Source: CAYSFW01 sp050329935
GTDB lineage: Bacteria > Pseudomonadota > Gammaproteobacteria > UWMA-0217
Assembly: GCA_050329935.1 (NCBI GenBank)
Contig: JBHJOI010000101.1
Coordinates: 1 to 64,000 of the forward strand
DNA length: 64,000 nucleotides
Direction: 5' to 3'
The notes beneath the pieces were generated by a model. It was given only the letters and a program-made list of their open reading frames with translations, ran no database searches and was not told the DNA's origin. Of this stretch, positions 7,649 to 15,691 are shown in pieces. The position numbers and the translations under genes are program-made. The number at the start of each line of letters is the position of its first letter. Position 1 is the stretch's first letter.

Positions 7649-8280
7649 CACGAAGGCTGTTTCATCCTGGCGCGGCGTTCAGCGCGCATTTTTCGAATAC
7701 GCAACGTGTCGTCCGCGAGACTGGAATAAGCGGCGCGCAGCGCCTTGTCGAAATCGCCGATCTCGCCGCCGTGCTCCGCCTGAGCCTTGGCCGCGGCGGC
7801 CTCGCTCGAAAAGGCCATTTTACTCACCGCCGTCATCGTGCCCTTGAGCTTCGAGCCAATCAGGTAACGTGCGGTTTCCACCTCGATCAGCGGCCTGAGT
7901 TGGTCGGACGCACCAAAATCGGCGGCGAATATCGTCTTTGGCCCGCGATCGATATTCAACGCGAGACTCAGCGCCAGGCAATGCAACGAGCAGGTGCCGT
8001 CGACTAGATTGTCTTCATAGACCACGAGGTGGCGGCTGTGGTGCCATTGCTTGCGATCCATTCCGCAGTAGGGGCACTTTGGGTACTTATCGAGTTCGCC
8101 GTTCAATGGATCCGCATCGGGGGCGACCTTGGGCACGAATTGCAGCGGCGTGCCATCGGTATCGCAGCGTGCGGCGGTGGGTGATTCCGCGTTGACCGGG
8201 CGCCAGGTCAAGGCTCCCAGCGTGCCGCCGGTGGCGAGCATGCGAAGCACGGTTCGACGGCTAATACTGCGAATGTTCAT
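7648..8280 (-). CDS. NosL-family protein with twin-arginine leader
   Basis: This is a 210-residue exported protein of the NosL family. The leader SISRRTVLRMLATGG (Arg8-Arg9) is twin-arginine-like, with cleavage probably near residue 31. The metal motif CPYCGM (C69, C72, M74) is followed by DRKQWHHSRHLVVYEDN and a second cysteine group, CSLHC (C97, H100, C101), which the lipoprotein NosL at 3842 lacks. The region near YLIGSKLKGTM corresponds to the conserved NosL C-terminal block. The C-terminus is basic. It is first in a two-gene unit with the NosL-like gene at 7034; the nearest upstream gene on this strand is 250 bases away, so it may have its own promoter. Confidence 0.8.
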   Translation of the reverse strand: MNIRSISRRTVLRMLATGGTLGALTWRPVNAESPTAARCDTDGTPLQFVPKVAPDADPLNGELDKYPKCPYCGMDRKQWHHSRHLVVYEDNLVDGTCSLHCLALSLALNIDRGPKTIFAADFGASDQLRPLIEVETARYLIGSKLKGTMTAVSKMAFSSEAAAAKAQAEHGGEIGDFDKALRAAYSSLADDTLRIRKMRAERRARMKQPS

Positions 8281-8530
8281 GGTATGTTCTCCGGTTGGTT
8301 TGAAATCACGCCTGTCATGTCACCCGGGAAAATGTGCTTTGATTTGCCTATACGTTAGCGCGCGGCGTACGGACTGGCGCCGTGACAAATTGTCGCGGGA
8401 TAGGTGCCTGACACCGCGTCGTGGATTCATCGATTCGCGCTTTAGCGCGTCGTCGTGGGTATACGTGGTCGACAATCCGCGGCACTTGGAACCTAGAACG
8501 GTGAGACGCGTCGACGTTTCGCATGACGCG

Positions 8531-9229
8531 TTAATTCGCAAGGCCGCGCATGATGTCGAAGAACACCCAGCCCTGATACAGCGTCCATAGCCCGAGCGCG
8601 AGGATCGCGACACCAATGATGCCGCGTACAAGGCCTTGGTTGAATCGTTCGCCGAGTACCCCAGCGGCGAGACTCACGACGAACATCGTCGGCAGCGTTC
8701 CAAGACCGAAGCTCGCCATCAGCAAGCCGCCGCGCATCGGATCGCCGGTCGCGGCTGCGGGCAGCGCGACGGAAAACACCAGACCGCATGGGATAAATCC
8801 ATTCAATAAGCCGCCGATCGCCGCGATCGTTGCGCTCTGGCGCGGCACGCGCGGCACGCGCGGATGGAACTGCACGGGTTCTGGACGCGACTCGAGCATC
8901 GCGGCCCGCTGGGCGCGATGGACGTGCCCGGTTAGATGACGCAGCGCAATCGCGATCACTACGAGGCCGGCGATCATCATCAACACACCCTGACCCTTGC
9001 CGAACCAGCCGCTTTGCACCAGCACGCGACCCAGTGCGGCGCCGGCAGCGCCGATCGCCACGTAACCCGCGACGCGAGCGAGATGGTAGACGAGTGGCGA
9101 CGATAGACGCGGCCCCACGCCGTTGTAGACGCCGTTTCCGGCCGCGATTCCGCCGCACATGCCGAGGCAATGAAGTGCCCCGCCCAGTCCGGTGACAAAT
9201 GCGAGCGCGAACCCGAGTTCCGGATTCAT
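8531..9229 (-). CDS. TauE/SafE-type membrane protein (copper or thiol related)
   Basis: This is a 232-residue polytopic membrane protein of the family annotated as sulfite exporter TauE/SafE or UreH-like/cytochrome biogenesis transmembrane protein. In the first helix it carries GALHCLGMCGG (H20, C21, M24, C25), a conserved possible metal-binding motif in relatives encoded near copper and cytochrome oxidase assembly genes. A second family motif, GLLNGFIPCGLVF, marks the repeated half, and about six helices are visible. ATG 9229 overlaps the stop of the TlpA-like gene (TGA/ATG overlap), so the two are coupled. The longer frame upstream is the TlpA gene's shadow. Transport of copper or reducing power for periplasmic maturation is inferred from context. 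Confidence 0.8.
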   Translation of the reverse strand: MNPELGFALAFVTGLGGALHCLGMCGGIAAGNGVYNGVGPRLSSPLVYHLARVAGYVAIGAAGAALGRVLVQSGWFGKGQGVLMMIAGLVVIAIALRHLTGHVHRAQRAAMLESRPEPVQFHPRVPRVPRQSATIAAIGGLLNGFIPCGLVFSVALPAAATGDPMRGGLLMASFGLGTLPTMFVVSLAAGVLGERFNQGLVRGIIGVAILALGLWTLYQGWVFFDIMRGLAN

Positions 9230-9732
9230 AGCCGTTCGCGCACTGCGTTTTCGAACACCTCGGGCGTTGACTCGCCGATGATCCGGCCGACCAAGCGGCC
9301 CTCGCGATCGACGATGAAGGTCGTTGGCAAGCCGATCACGTGGTACTCGCGGGCCACCGCGCCGTCGCGGTCGAGCAGCGTGGGATAGCTGATGCCCAGC
9401 TTGTCGACGAACGCCTTCGCGGTGGCGGGTTCCTGACGTACATTGATCGCGAGCAAGGCGAGCCCCTCGTCTTGCAAACGTTGGTAGACCGGTTCCAGTG
9501 CTTGCATCTCGCTTTTGCAGAATGGGCACCAATCGGCCCAAAACCGGACCGCGACCACTTTGCCGGCGAGATCCTCCGGCATCTTGACCGTGCCCCCGGA
9601 CAAATCGGCGAGCGCGAATCCCGGCACCGATGATCCAGGCACCAATGCTGGGGGCGGATCCGAGCACCCTGAGGCGGCCAGCATGAGTAATATGAGTAGC
9701 GGGAACGACGCGAAGTCGCGGCATTTGATCAT
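9226..9732 (-). CDS. TlpA-like thioredoxin lipoprotein
   Basis: This is a 168-residue periplasmic thiol-disulfide oxidoreductase of the TlpA/ResA/AhpC-TSA group. ATG 9732 gives a signal peptide with lipobox AASGC (Cys23), so the protein is membrane-anchored. The active site is WCPFC (Cys69 and Cys72), preceded by VVAVRFWAD and followed by the cis-proline loop IGLPTTFIVD. TlpA proteins can reduce copper-site cysteines or the CxxC of copper chaperones. Being coupled to a SafE-type protein and near NosL homologues suggests that role here. The frame is open upstream to 9768, but the lipobox fixes the start. Confidence 0.85.
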   Translation of the reverse strand: MIKCRDFASFPLLILLMLAASGCSDPPPALVPGSSVPGFALADLSGGTVKMPEDLAGKVVAVRFWADWCPFCKSEMQALEPVYQRLQDEGLALLAINVRQEPATAKAFVDKLGISYPTLLDRDGAVAREYHVIGLPTTFIVDREGRLVGRIIGESTPEVFENAVRERL

Positions 9733-9838
9733 TCGATAGCCTCGATTAATTGTCGCGTGAACGGGCAATGGCGGCGCCCCGTCGAACGCGCGATGCTCGA
9801 ACTGGCCCCGCCACGGTCAAGCTCGATTCGCCCGGCGC

Positions 9839-10843
9839 TCACCACCAGACTCCGTCCATTGTCAGCCTGGACCGCGTGACCATCAGCGCGGCGAGACCAT
9901 AAAACAGCGCGAAGGCAGCCAATGACCCGATGACATAGTATCGCGCGCGACGATGCGCCAGCGACGCGAGACTTGGCACGCGCCGCCAGGGTAGGGTGAC
10001 GCCGCTCGCAAGGGCGAGCGCGGTGCCGCCGAACAGCGGCAGGTATAGCAGATAACCCGCGTGGTCGTGCCCCTGTTTCAGGATGCAAAACGGGCAACGA
10101 TGTTCCGGGTGCTCGTAAACGTACGGCGCGATGAAAGTGACGATCGCCGCCAGCGCGACCAAGCCCGCCGCGAGTCCAAGCAACGGGAACAACCAGGCCG
10201 GACGGCTTCGCGCCAGTGTCCAGAGCCCGCCGGCCAGCAACGCGCCGCCGCTGAGGTACAAGGCCAATGCCGTATGCCGCGGACTCAGCGCCGCGACCTC
10301 ACCCGCGACGCCGGCGCCTTCGGGCGTGAACAATGCACCGCAGCAGGAGGTGATCACGTCGGGATTCAATCCGGCGAAGAACAGCGTTTGCGCGCCCGCG
10401 TTGGCGAGCACCAGCGGGGTGATCGCGAGCAGCAATATGTATTTCGTTCGCACCAAGGGATAATCCGGCGCGCGTTGATCAAGTGCGTTCAACGCAAGCC
10501 ACGCGAATCCGGCGAGCGCCACCGTGATCTTGAGCCACAGCGTTGGCCAACCCCAGGCGTTCACGTTCAACACGCCCGTCGCGCACATCGCGCCGACGAA
10601 TTGCGACGACATCGATTCGGCGGTGTAGACGAACAACAGCAATGCGACGATCTCGGCGACAAACGCACCGGTCACCAGGGTCGCGATCAAATAGGTCAGC
10701 CGTTCGAGCCGCAATTGGCGTTCACTGCCGCTCGTAATGTCCCAATGGCGCAGGATCGTCACGGCGAAGCCGCTCGCCAGCAGCATCAGTGCCGCGACTG
10801 TGAGTGACACGACGGTCAGGGCCAACACTGCGGGCGCGATCAT
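9839..10843 (-). CDS. Multi-pass membrane protein with cysteine motifs
   Basis: Function unknown. The 334-residue protein has about eight hydrophobic segments. It carries three cysteine sites: GAMCATGVLN (C87), TSCCGALF (C167-C168), and a HRCPFCILK motif (C250, C253) just after a membrane segment. CPFC after a helix recalls DsbB/VKOR-type electron-transfer proteins, although the topology does not clearly match either. The start overlaps the stop of the ABC ATPase gene (ATGA), so it belongs to the same transcription unit. The 106 bases between its stop and the TlpA-like gene hold no gene. A role in passing electrons to periplasmic thiols or copper sites is inferred. Confidence 0.65.
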   Translation of the reverse strand: MIAPAVLALTVVSLTVAALMLLASGFAVTILRHWDITSGSERQLRLERLTYLIATLVTGAFVAEIVALLLFVYTAESMSSQFVGAMCATGVLNVNAWGWPTLWLKITVALAGFAWLALNALDQRAPDYPLVRTKYILLLAITPLVLANAGAQTLFFAGLNPDVITSCCGALFTPEGAGVAGEVAALSPRHTALALYLSGGALLAGGLWTLARSRPAWLFPLLGLAAGLVALAAIVTFIAPYVYEHPEHRCPFCILKQGHDHAGYLLYLPLFGGTALALASGVTLPWRRVPSLASLAHRRARYYVIGSLAAFALFYGLAALMVTRSRLTMDGVWW

Positions 10844-11526
10844 GAATATCGACCCGGATCGACCACACGGCCGTCGTGCATCTCGACCACCCGGTCCACC
10901 AGCGGCGCGCCGAACACCATTGGATCGTGGCTGCTCAGCAGCACGGTTCGGCCGTTATCCGCAAGCTCCGAGATGTGGGTCATGAACGCCTCGGCTAGCT
11001 GCGAATCGAGATTCGCGGTCGGTTCGTCCGCGATCAATACGCGCGGGTCATTGATCAGCGCGCGACAGATGGCGACGCGTTGTGCCTCGCCGCCCGAGAG
11101 CCAATCGATCCGCTCATTGGCCTTGGGGCCAAGGTGGAAACGCACCAGCAAATCGTGCGCGGCGGCGATCACGGCGCGGTGATCGCCACCGAGGGGGTAG
11201 GCCGGCAGCATGACGTTCTCCAGCACGCTCAGACCGCGAATCAGGTTGAAGCGCTGAAAGACGAAACCGAACGTACGACGTCGAACCTCGGTCATGAATC
11301 GTTCGGGCAACCCGGACAGCATTTGGCCGTCGAGCGTGACGCGGCCGGACGTGGGCCGCGTGAGACAACCGATCAACGACAGCAAGGTGGTCTTGCCCGA
11401 GCCGCTCGGACCCTTGAGCACGACCACGCGCTCGTCGCCGAGCCGCAGCGAAACGTCACGAATCGCGTGAAATTCGTTCGGACGCCCCTGGCTGAAGATC
11501 TTGTTGACCGCGCTGAGTTCGATCAT
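10840..11526 (-). CDS. ABC transporter ATPase, MacB/LolD type
   Basis: This is a 228-residue ATPase of the MacB/LolD/FtsE group. Walker A is GPSGSGKTT (residues 39-47), the Q-loop region is FGFVFQRFNL, the signature is LSGGEAQRV, and Walker B is VLIADEPTANLD. These transporters act mechanically on periplasmic substrates rather than importing solutes. Its partner is the FtsX-type permease directly upstream (11537-12670, 10-base gap). Its stop overlaps the cysteine-rich membrane protein gene. The substrate is unknown; it is distinct from the true LolD at 58140. Confidence 0.88.
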   Translation of the reverse strand: MIELSAVNKIFSQGRPNEFHAIRDVSLRLGDERVVVLKGPSGSGKTTLLSLIGCLTRPTSGRVTLDGQMLSGLPERFMTEVRRRTFGFVFQRFNLIRGLSVLENVMLPAYPLGGDHRAVIAAAHDLLVRFHLGPKANERIDWLSGGEAQRVAICRALINDPRVLIADEPTANLDSQLAEAFMTHISELADNGRTVLLSSHDPMVFGAPLVDRVVEMHDGRVVDPGRYS

Positions 11527-11536
11527 GGTGTCACGC

Positions 11537-12670
11537 TCATCGCATGACCGCGTCGGGATCGGTGATCGCCGCCCGCCAGATGGGCACGATGGTCGCGACC
11601 GTGTAGGGAAACACTGTGAACGCGAACAACGTCGCGAGTTGCAATCCGTCCACGAACGGCAATGGACGGTAGTCGGGATACAGCACGGCCCAGCCCTTTA
11701 ATACGGGTTCGAACAGCACCGCGCCGGTGAAGAACACATGGGCGTAGGCCGCGAGGTAACCGAGCACGAAGGCCGCGAGCGAAATCAGTGCGCCTTCCCA
11801 GAATTTCATTTGAATCACATCGCCGGTTTCCCAGCCGATCGCCTTGAGAATGCCGATCTCGCGGCGTTCCTCGGCGCTGAGTCCGGATGCCTTGTCCCAG
11901 GCGAAGATGACGAACGCGAGCACGCTGCCGAGCAGTAGCACGAACACCACGCCCTGGCGCCAGCCGAGAATCGCGTCATAGGTGCGCAGGATCTCGTCGC
12001 GCAGGATCGGGCGCGTGTCGGGCAACAGCAGCGTGAGTTTCTCCGCGACCTTGCGAACTTCGGCAGGATTGCGCACCTCGAGCACGAGGTCGGTGTAAAG
12101 GCCCGGCGCGACACCGAAAAATCGTCGCCAATCCGTCTCGCGCACCAGCATCAAGTCAGCGCTGACCAGACCCGATGCCGGATCGAGTACCCCGCGCACG
12201 CGCCACGCAAACGGGGCGCCCTGGCTATCGCGCAACGTCAGATAGTCGCCCACGGCGAGGCCGCGGGTGCGGGCGAGTGCCGCGCCGATCAGCATGTCGC
12301 CGCTCGCGAGCGTCGGGTCATCGCTCGCCATTAGTGTGTAATTGGCGCGTACCGCCGGGTCGTAGAAGTAACCCCAGACTCGGCCACGACGTGAAGCCAC
12401 ACCGCGAATCTCGCCGATTCGGTCAAGGTACTCGCGCGGAACGAGGTCGTGCCGGCCCGCCACCAGCCGTTGCAGGATGAGTTGCGGCGACTCCGCCAGC
12501 AGCAATGACGCTTCGTGACGCAACGCGTGTGCGTACAGCAGAACCGATGCCAGCAGGAAAACGATCGCCGAGTAGACCAACAGCAATGATAGATTTTTTC
12601 CGGGCCGCCGCCTCAGTGCCGCGAGGGTGTAATCGACCAGGTACGCCTGCTTGCGCCAATAGCCGCTCAT
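11537..12670 (-). CDS. FtsX-type ABC permease
   Basis: This is a 377-residue permease of the MacB/FtsX family. It has an N-terminal membrane helix (about 28-48), a periplasmic domain of about 190 residues, and three C-terminal helices at about 240-260, 290-312 and 345-365. The coupling segment reads SAEERREIGILKAIGWETGDV, typical of LolC/MacB-type permeases. It pairs with the ATPase at 10840-11526. The start overlaps the stop of the small protein upstream (ATGA-type overlap at 12667-12670). The periplasmic domain does not obviously match LolC or LolE. Confidence 0.85.
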   Translation of the reverse strand: MSGYWRKQAYLVDYTLAALRRRPGKNLSLLLVYSAIVFLLASVLLYAHALRHEASLLLAESPQLILQRLVAGRHDLVPREYLDRIGEIRGVASRRGRVWGYFYDPAVRANYTLMASDDPTLASGDMLIGAALARTRGLAVGDYLTLRDSQGAPFAWRVRGVLDPASGLVSADLMLVRETDWRRFFGVAPGLYTDLVLEVRNPAEVRKVAEKLTLLLPDTRPILRDEILRTYDAILGWRQGVVFVLLLGSVLAFVIFAWDKASGLSAEERREIGILKAIGWETGDVIQMKFWEGALISLAAFVLGYLAAYAHVFFTGAVLFEPVLKGWAVLYPDYRPLPFVDGLQLATLFAFTVFPYTVATIVPIWRAAITDPDAVMR

Positions 12671-12978
12671 TGCATGCGCTCGCGACGTGGCGGCGGTAAG
12701 AACGAACCGCTTGGAAAATGATCGAGCGCGACGGGGTGTTCTTGAAATGCGCTGTGAAGATCCGCCTGGCTATAGTGGCGGGTGTAGCGGGCCTCGGTGA
12801 ACAGCGCGAGGTCGGTTAGCCCCAGCGTCGCGACCAGGTTCGAGGACAGGTTCAGGCGCGCGTCCGCCGCCGCGAGCCGCAGCGCGGCGTCGACCCAAGT
12901 CGCGCCGATCAACAGGATCGCCAGCGCGAGGGCCAGCAGCGCATGGGTTGATCGACGTCGCGGAATCATGTGTTTCAT
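12667..12978 (-). CDS. Small membrane-anchored periplasmic protein
   Basis: I do not recognise the family. From ATG 12978 the product is 103 residues with basic N-terminal residues, a signal-anchor helix at about 11-33 (LLALALAILLIGATWVDA) and a short periplasmic domain with RYTRHYSQADLHSAFQEHP and a proline-rich tail. An in-frame ATG at 13005 would add nine residues. It is the first gene of the ABC/TlpA/SafE unit, and its stop overlaps the permease start, so it may be an accessory subunit of that transporter. A role in copper or nos maturation is only inferred. Confidence 0.6.
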   Translation of the reverse strand: MKHMIPRRRSTHALLALALAILLIGATWVDAALRLAAADARLNLSSNLVATLGLTDLALFTEARYTRHYSQADLHSAFQEHPVALDHFPSGSFLPPPRRERMQ

Positions 12979-13005
12979 CAGCGGACCTAGAGTGTTTCGC
13001 GGCAT

Positions 13006-13417
13006 GGTCTCGTGCGCGAGCGTGAGTCTGCATTGATCTGACGCAAGCGTGAACGTTCGAGGGGTGCGGCATATTGTCGCGGTGATCGCCCGACCGGTCT
13101 TGGTCGTTGAAGAACGCGGGGATCTGGCGCGAACGCGAACGGTACGAACCTTGGCGTCCGTAGTTCGATGGCGTCTCGTGGCATCTTGCGAGGTGGGCTG
13201 CGCGAATCGCTATTCAGTCGCGATTAATGATTAGCAATCTAGCATTCGATGCCGCGCTTGGTTGGGCGTGTTGGGCGGAATTGCCAGCGCATCCCCGAGC
13301 GCGGCCAAAAAACGCGGATATCCGATCGATTAGCGGCGATCGATATATTTTGTGATGCAAAAATGACCATGCTACAGTTGCAGAACAGCACTTATTGATC
13401 TGGATGGATGAGGTTCG
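13006..13417. other. Divergent intergenic region
   Basis: This 412-base region separates the - strand accessory operon from the + strand DUF3108 gene. No convincing gene is seen. It holds a weak FNR-like palindrome, TTGAT-CTGA-CGCAA, at 13033-13046 (8 of 10 conserved positions on the - strand) and a weak sigma-70-like promoter facing the DUF3108 gene. Confidence 0.5.
13350..13378 (+). promoter_or_regulatory. Possible sigma-70 promoter for the DUF3108 gene
   Basis: TTGTGA (13350-13355) and TACAGT (13373-13378) are separated by 17 bases. Each matches consensus at 4 of 6 positions. It lies about 40 bases before the DUF3108 start. Confidence 0.3.
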
Positions 13418-14119
13418 ATGAAGAAGTTATATCGCAAGCTCCCGTGGTTGCTGGTGTCAGTTTTCGCGCCTAGCGCGATTGCCGCACCGTTCGCTGATTT
13501 CGACGCGGCTTACGAGGTGCGCGCCGCGGGCATGCAGGTCGGGGACGCGCATATTCAATTGCGTGTCGACGGGGACACGTTTGTTTATTCGAAAAACACA
13601 TCGAGTCGCGGTCTTGTGTCGCTGTTTCGAAACGAGAGTGTTTCGGAGGTGAGTCGGGGCACGACATCCGGAAATCGCGTGCGCATGCAATCTTACAACT
13701 ACACGCAAAAGCGCGGTGATGAGAACCGCAAGGACGACATGGAGTTCATCGGCGATGGGTTGGTGCGCGGAAACTACAAAGGAAAGCCCTACGAACTCAG
13801 CGTGCCGGATGGCACCATAGACCGTGCCACCGTCGAGCTGTTGCTGTTGCGCGACGCCCGCCCGGAGCAGAACAAGGCGTTGACCTATTCGGTCGTGGAG
13901 CGCGGTCGACTAACGGACATCCAGTTTCGCCATGAGGGTAGCGAAACGGTGAAAGTGCCGGCCGGCGAGTTTGCTTGCGAACGCTATTCGACCGTTCGTG
14001 AGTCCGCGAAGCGGTCGACCAGTTTCTGTTTATCGCCGAGCCTGGGCAACAAGCTCGTCCATGCGGTCCATGACGAAAAGGGTATGCGAATCGAAATGGG
14101 ACTGAAGTCGTTGAAGTAG
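13418..14119 (+). CDS. DUF3108 domain periplasmic protein
   Basis: This is a 233-residue exported protein with a Sec signal peptide (residues 1-22, ending at SAIAA). The remainder reads as a DUF3108 domain: AAYEVRAAGMQVGDAHI, SLFRNESVSE, MEFIGDGLV and the C-terminal GEFACERYS and RSTSFCLSP segments. The molecular function of DUF3108 proteins is not established; they are periplasmic, beta-rich and widespread in proteobacteria. It stands alone, divergent from the accessory operon and convergent with waaA. Start ATG 13418 has a GATGAGG ribosome-binding site just upstream. Confidence 0.85.
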   Translation: MKKLYRKLPWLLVSVFAPSAIAAPFADFDAAYEVRAAGMQVGDAHIQLRVDGDTFVYSKNTSSRGLVSLFRNESVSEVSRGTTSGNRVRMQSYNYTQKRGDENRKDDMEFIGDGLVRGNYKGKPYELSVPDGTIDRATVELLLLRDARPEQNKALTYSVVERGRLTDIQFRHEGSETVKVPAGEFACERYSTVRESAKRSTSFCLSPSLGNKLVHAVHDEKGMRIEMGLKSLK

Positions 14120-14190
14120 TCCGGATCGCCAGCTATTGGGTTTCAAGAATAGTGCGCCGCTGCAGGTCGGGTAGCTGTGAACCCATCCCT

Positions 14191-14243
14191 GCGGGTTCGA
14201 CGGCCGCATCCCCGCGGCCGATGCTCCCGGCTTCCCAACCCGC
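14191..14243. terminator. Nested inverted repeat between convergent genes
   Basis: GCGGGTT (14191-14197) pairs with AACCCGC (14237-14243). Inside it CGGCCGC (14201-14207) pairs with GCGGCCG (14214-14220) around a six-base loop. It lies between the stops of the DUF3108 gene and waaA and could terminate both, although no long T-run follows. Confidence 0.5.
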
Positions 14244-14296
14244 GGCGGCATTCATCCTCCGAGGTGTTGGCCCAGCCATTAGATCTCGGCGGGTGA

Positions 14297-15607
14297 TCAA
14301 GTCGATCGATTGGATGCATCGGCTCTGAGGTATTGCTCCAGTACCTCGATCGTAGTGTTCAGTACGCCGGCATTTTCCCGGATCAGGTGTTGTCCCCGTG
14401 CGCCTTGCTCGGTCGCGGCGCCTCGGTTGGCCAACAATTCCACCACCGCGTTACCGAGCGTGAGGTCGTCTGTGACCACTCGAATGGCGTGTTCACGTTC
14501 GAACAACGCAATGATTTCTTTCAAATTCTGCGTGTGCGGTCCGGTCAGTACCGGTAGACCCAGTGCCGCGGGTTCGAGGATGTTATGGCCGCCGATCGGC
14601 ACGAGACTGCCGCCGACAAAGGCGACATCGGCGGCTGCGTAGAACTGCATCAACTCGCCCATGCTGTCGCCCAGAAAAACATGGGTTTCGGGCGTGCACG
14701 AACGCTGCTCGCTGCGTCTTACGGTCGTTAGCCCGTGGCGCGCGCATAGTGCCGCGACGGGTTCGAACCGGTCGGGGTGGCGCGGCACGAGTATCATTAA
14801 CGCGCGTGGCAGTTCGGCGATCACGCGCCGACAGGCCTGCAGAATCAGGGTTTCTTCGCCAGGGTGGGTGCTGGCGGCGATCCAGATCGGGCGATCAGTG
14901 CCAAGTTGTGCACGCAGACGTCTTCCTTTCGCTTTGAGTCCGTCGGGAAACTGTAGGTCGAACTTCAGGTTGCCCGCGAGAATGACCGTGCGGGCGCTCA
15001 AGGCACGAAATCGCTGCGCGTCGGATGCGCTCTGGGCCAGGACGACTGACACGCCCGCGAATGCCGACTGAATCAGCGGCAGTGCGCGTCGGTAGCGATT
15101 ATAGGAACGTTCTGTAATGCGTCCGTTGACGATCACCAGCGGCAAGCCGCGATCGGCGCAAGCACGCAACAGATTCGGCCATAGCTCGGTTTCCATCATG
15201 ATGGCGAGCGTCGGCTTCGACCGGTGGAGAAAGCGCGAGACAGCGCCCGGGAGGTCATAGGGCAGGTAGCTATGCGAGCGCACGCGTGGGAATGATCGAC
15301 GCAAGTGCATCGAACCCGTGATCGTGCTTGTCGTGACCCAGAGTCGATAGTCCGGCCACGCGTGCGACAAGCGCCGAATCAAGGGTGCAGCGGCCTGCAC
15401 TTCACCTACCGAAACCGCATGGATCCAGATCGTCTTTCCCTCGGCTATCTTGGGTACGAAACCTAACCGCTCTCTGAGGCGCCGAAACTCGGCAGGTGAT
15501 CCCAAGGTCGGGCGCGCGAACAGAAAAAATGCGATTGGTGAGATCAGATACAGCAGCGCGGTGTAGATTCCACGCCACACAATCGCGGCCCACCGTGTGG
15601 TGTTCAT
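14297..15607 (-). CDS. waaA: Kdo transferase WaaA (lipid A Kdo transferase)
   Basis: WaaA adds 3-deoxy-D-manno-octulosonate from CMP-Kdo to lipid IVA at the inner face of the inner membrane. The product is 436 residues, near the usual 420-430. It has an N-terminal membrane anchor (about 10-30) and then the GT30 features: WIHAVSVGEVQAAAPLI, the SYLPYDLPGAVSRFL block, METELWPNLL, GNLKFD, and the C-terminal GGSLVPIGGHNILEPAALG sugar-nucleotide region. The assignment is certain from these motifs. It precedes the membrane-surface biosynthesis genes, and the Kdo kinase gene lies 84 bases upstream on the same strand. Confidence 0.95.
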   Translation of the reverse strand: MNTTRWAAIVWRGIYTALLYLISPIAFFLFARPTLGSPAEFRRLRERLGFVPKIAEGKTIWIHAVSVGEVQAAAPLIRRLSHAWPDYRLWVTTSTITGSMHLRRSFPRVRSHSYLPYDLPGAVSRFLHRSKPTLAIMMETELWPNLLRACADRGLPLVIVNGRITERSYNRYRRALPLIQSAFAGVSVVLAQSASDAQRFRALSARTVILAGNLKFDLQFPDGLKAKGRRLRAQLGTDRPIWIAASTHPGEETLILQACRRVIAELPRALMILVPRHPDRFEPVAALCARHGLTTVRRSEQRSCTPETHVFLGDSMGELMQFYAAADVAFVGGSLVPIGGHNILEPAALGLPVLTGPHTQNLKEIIALFEREHAIRVVTDDLTLGNAVVELLANRGAATEQGARGQHLIRENAGVLNTTIEVLEQYLRADASNRST

Positions 15608-15691
15608 CGGCCGACCTCTCGCTTGGCGCTCGCGTACATTGTGTGTGGCGCCCGCTCGATGCGGGGACGGGGCGGATCCAGTCGCACCAGC

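Noticed and set aside
8281..8530. FNR box before the coupled NosL-like genes
   Set aside because: Only a half site (TTGAT at about 8338) is present; the other half does not match.
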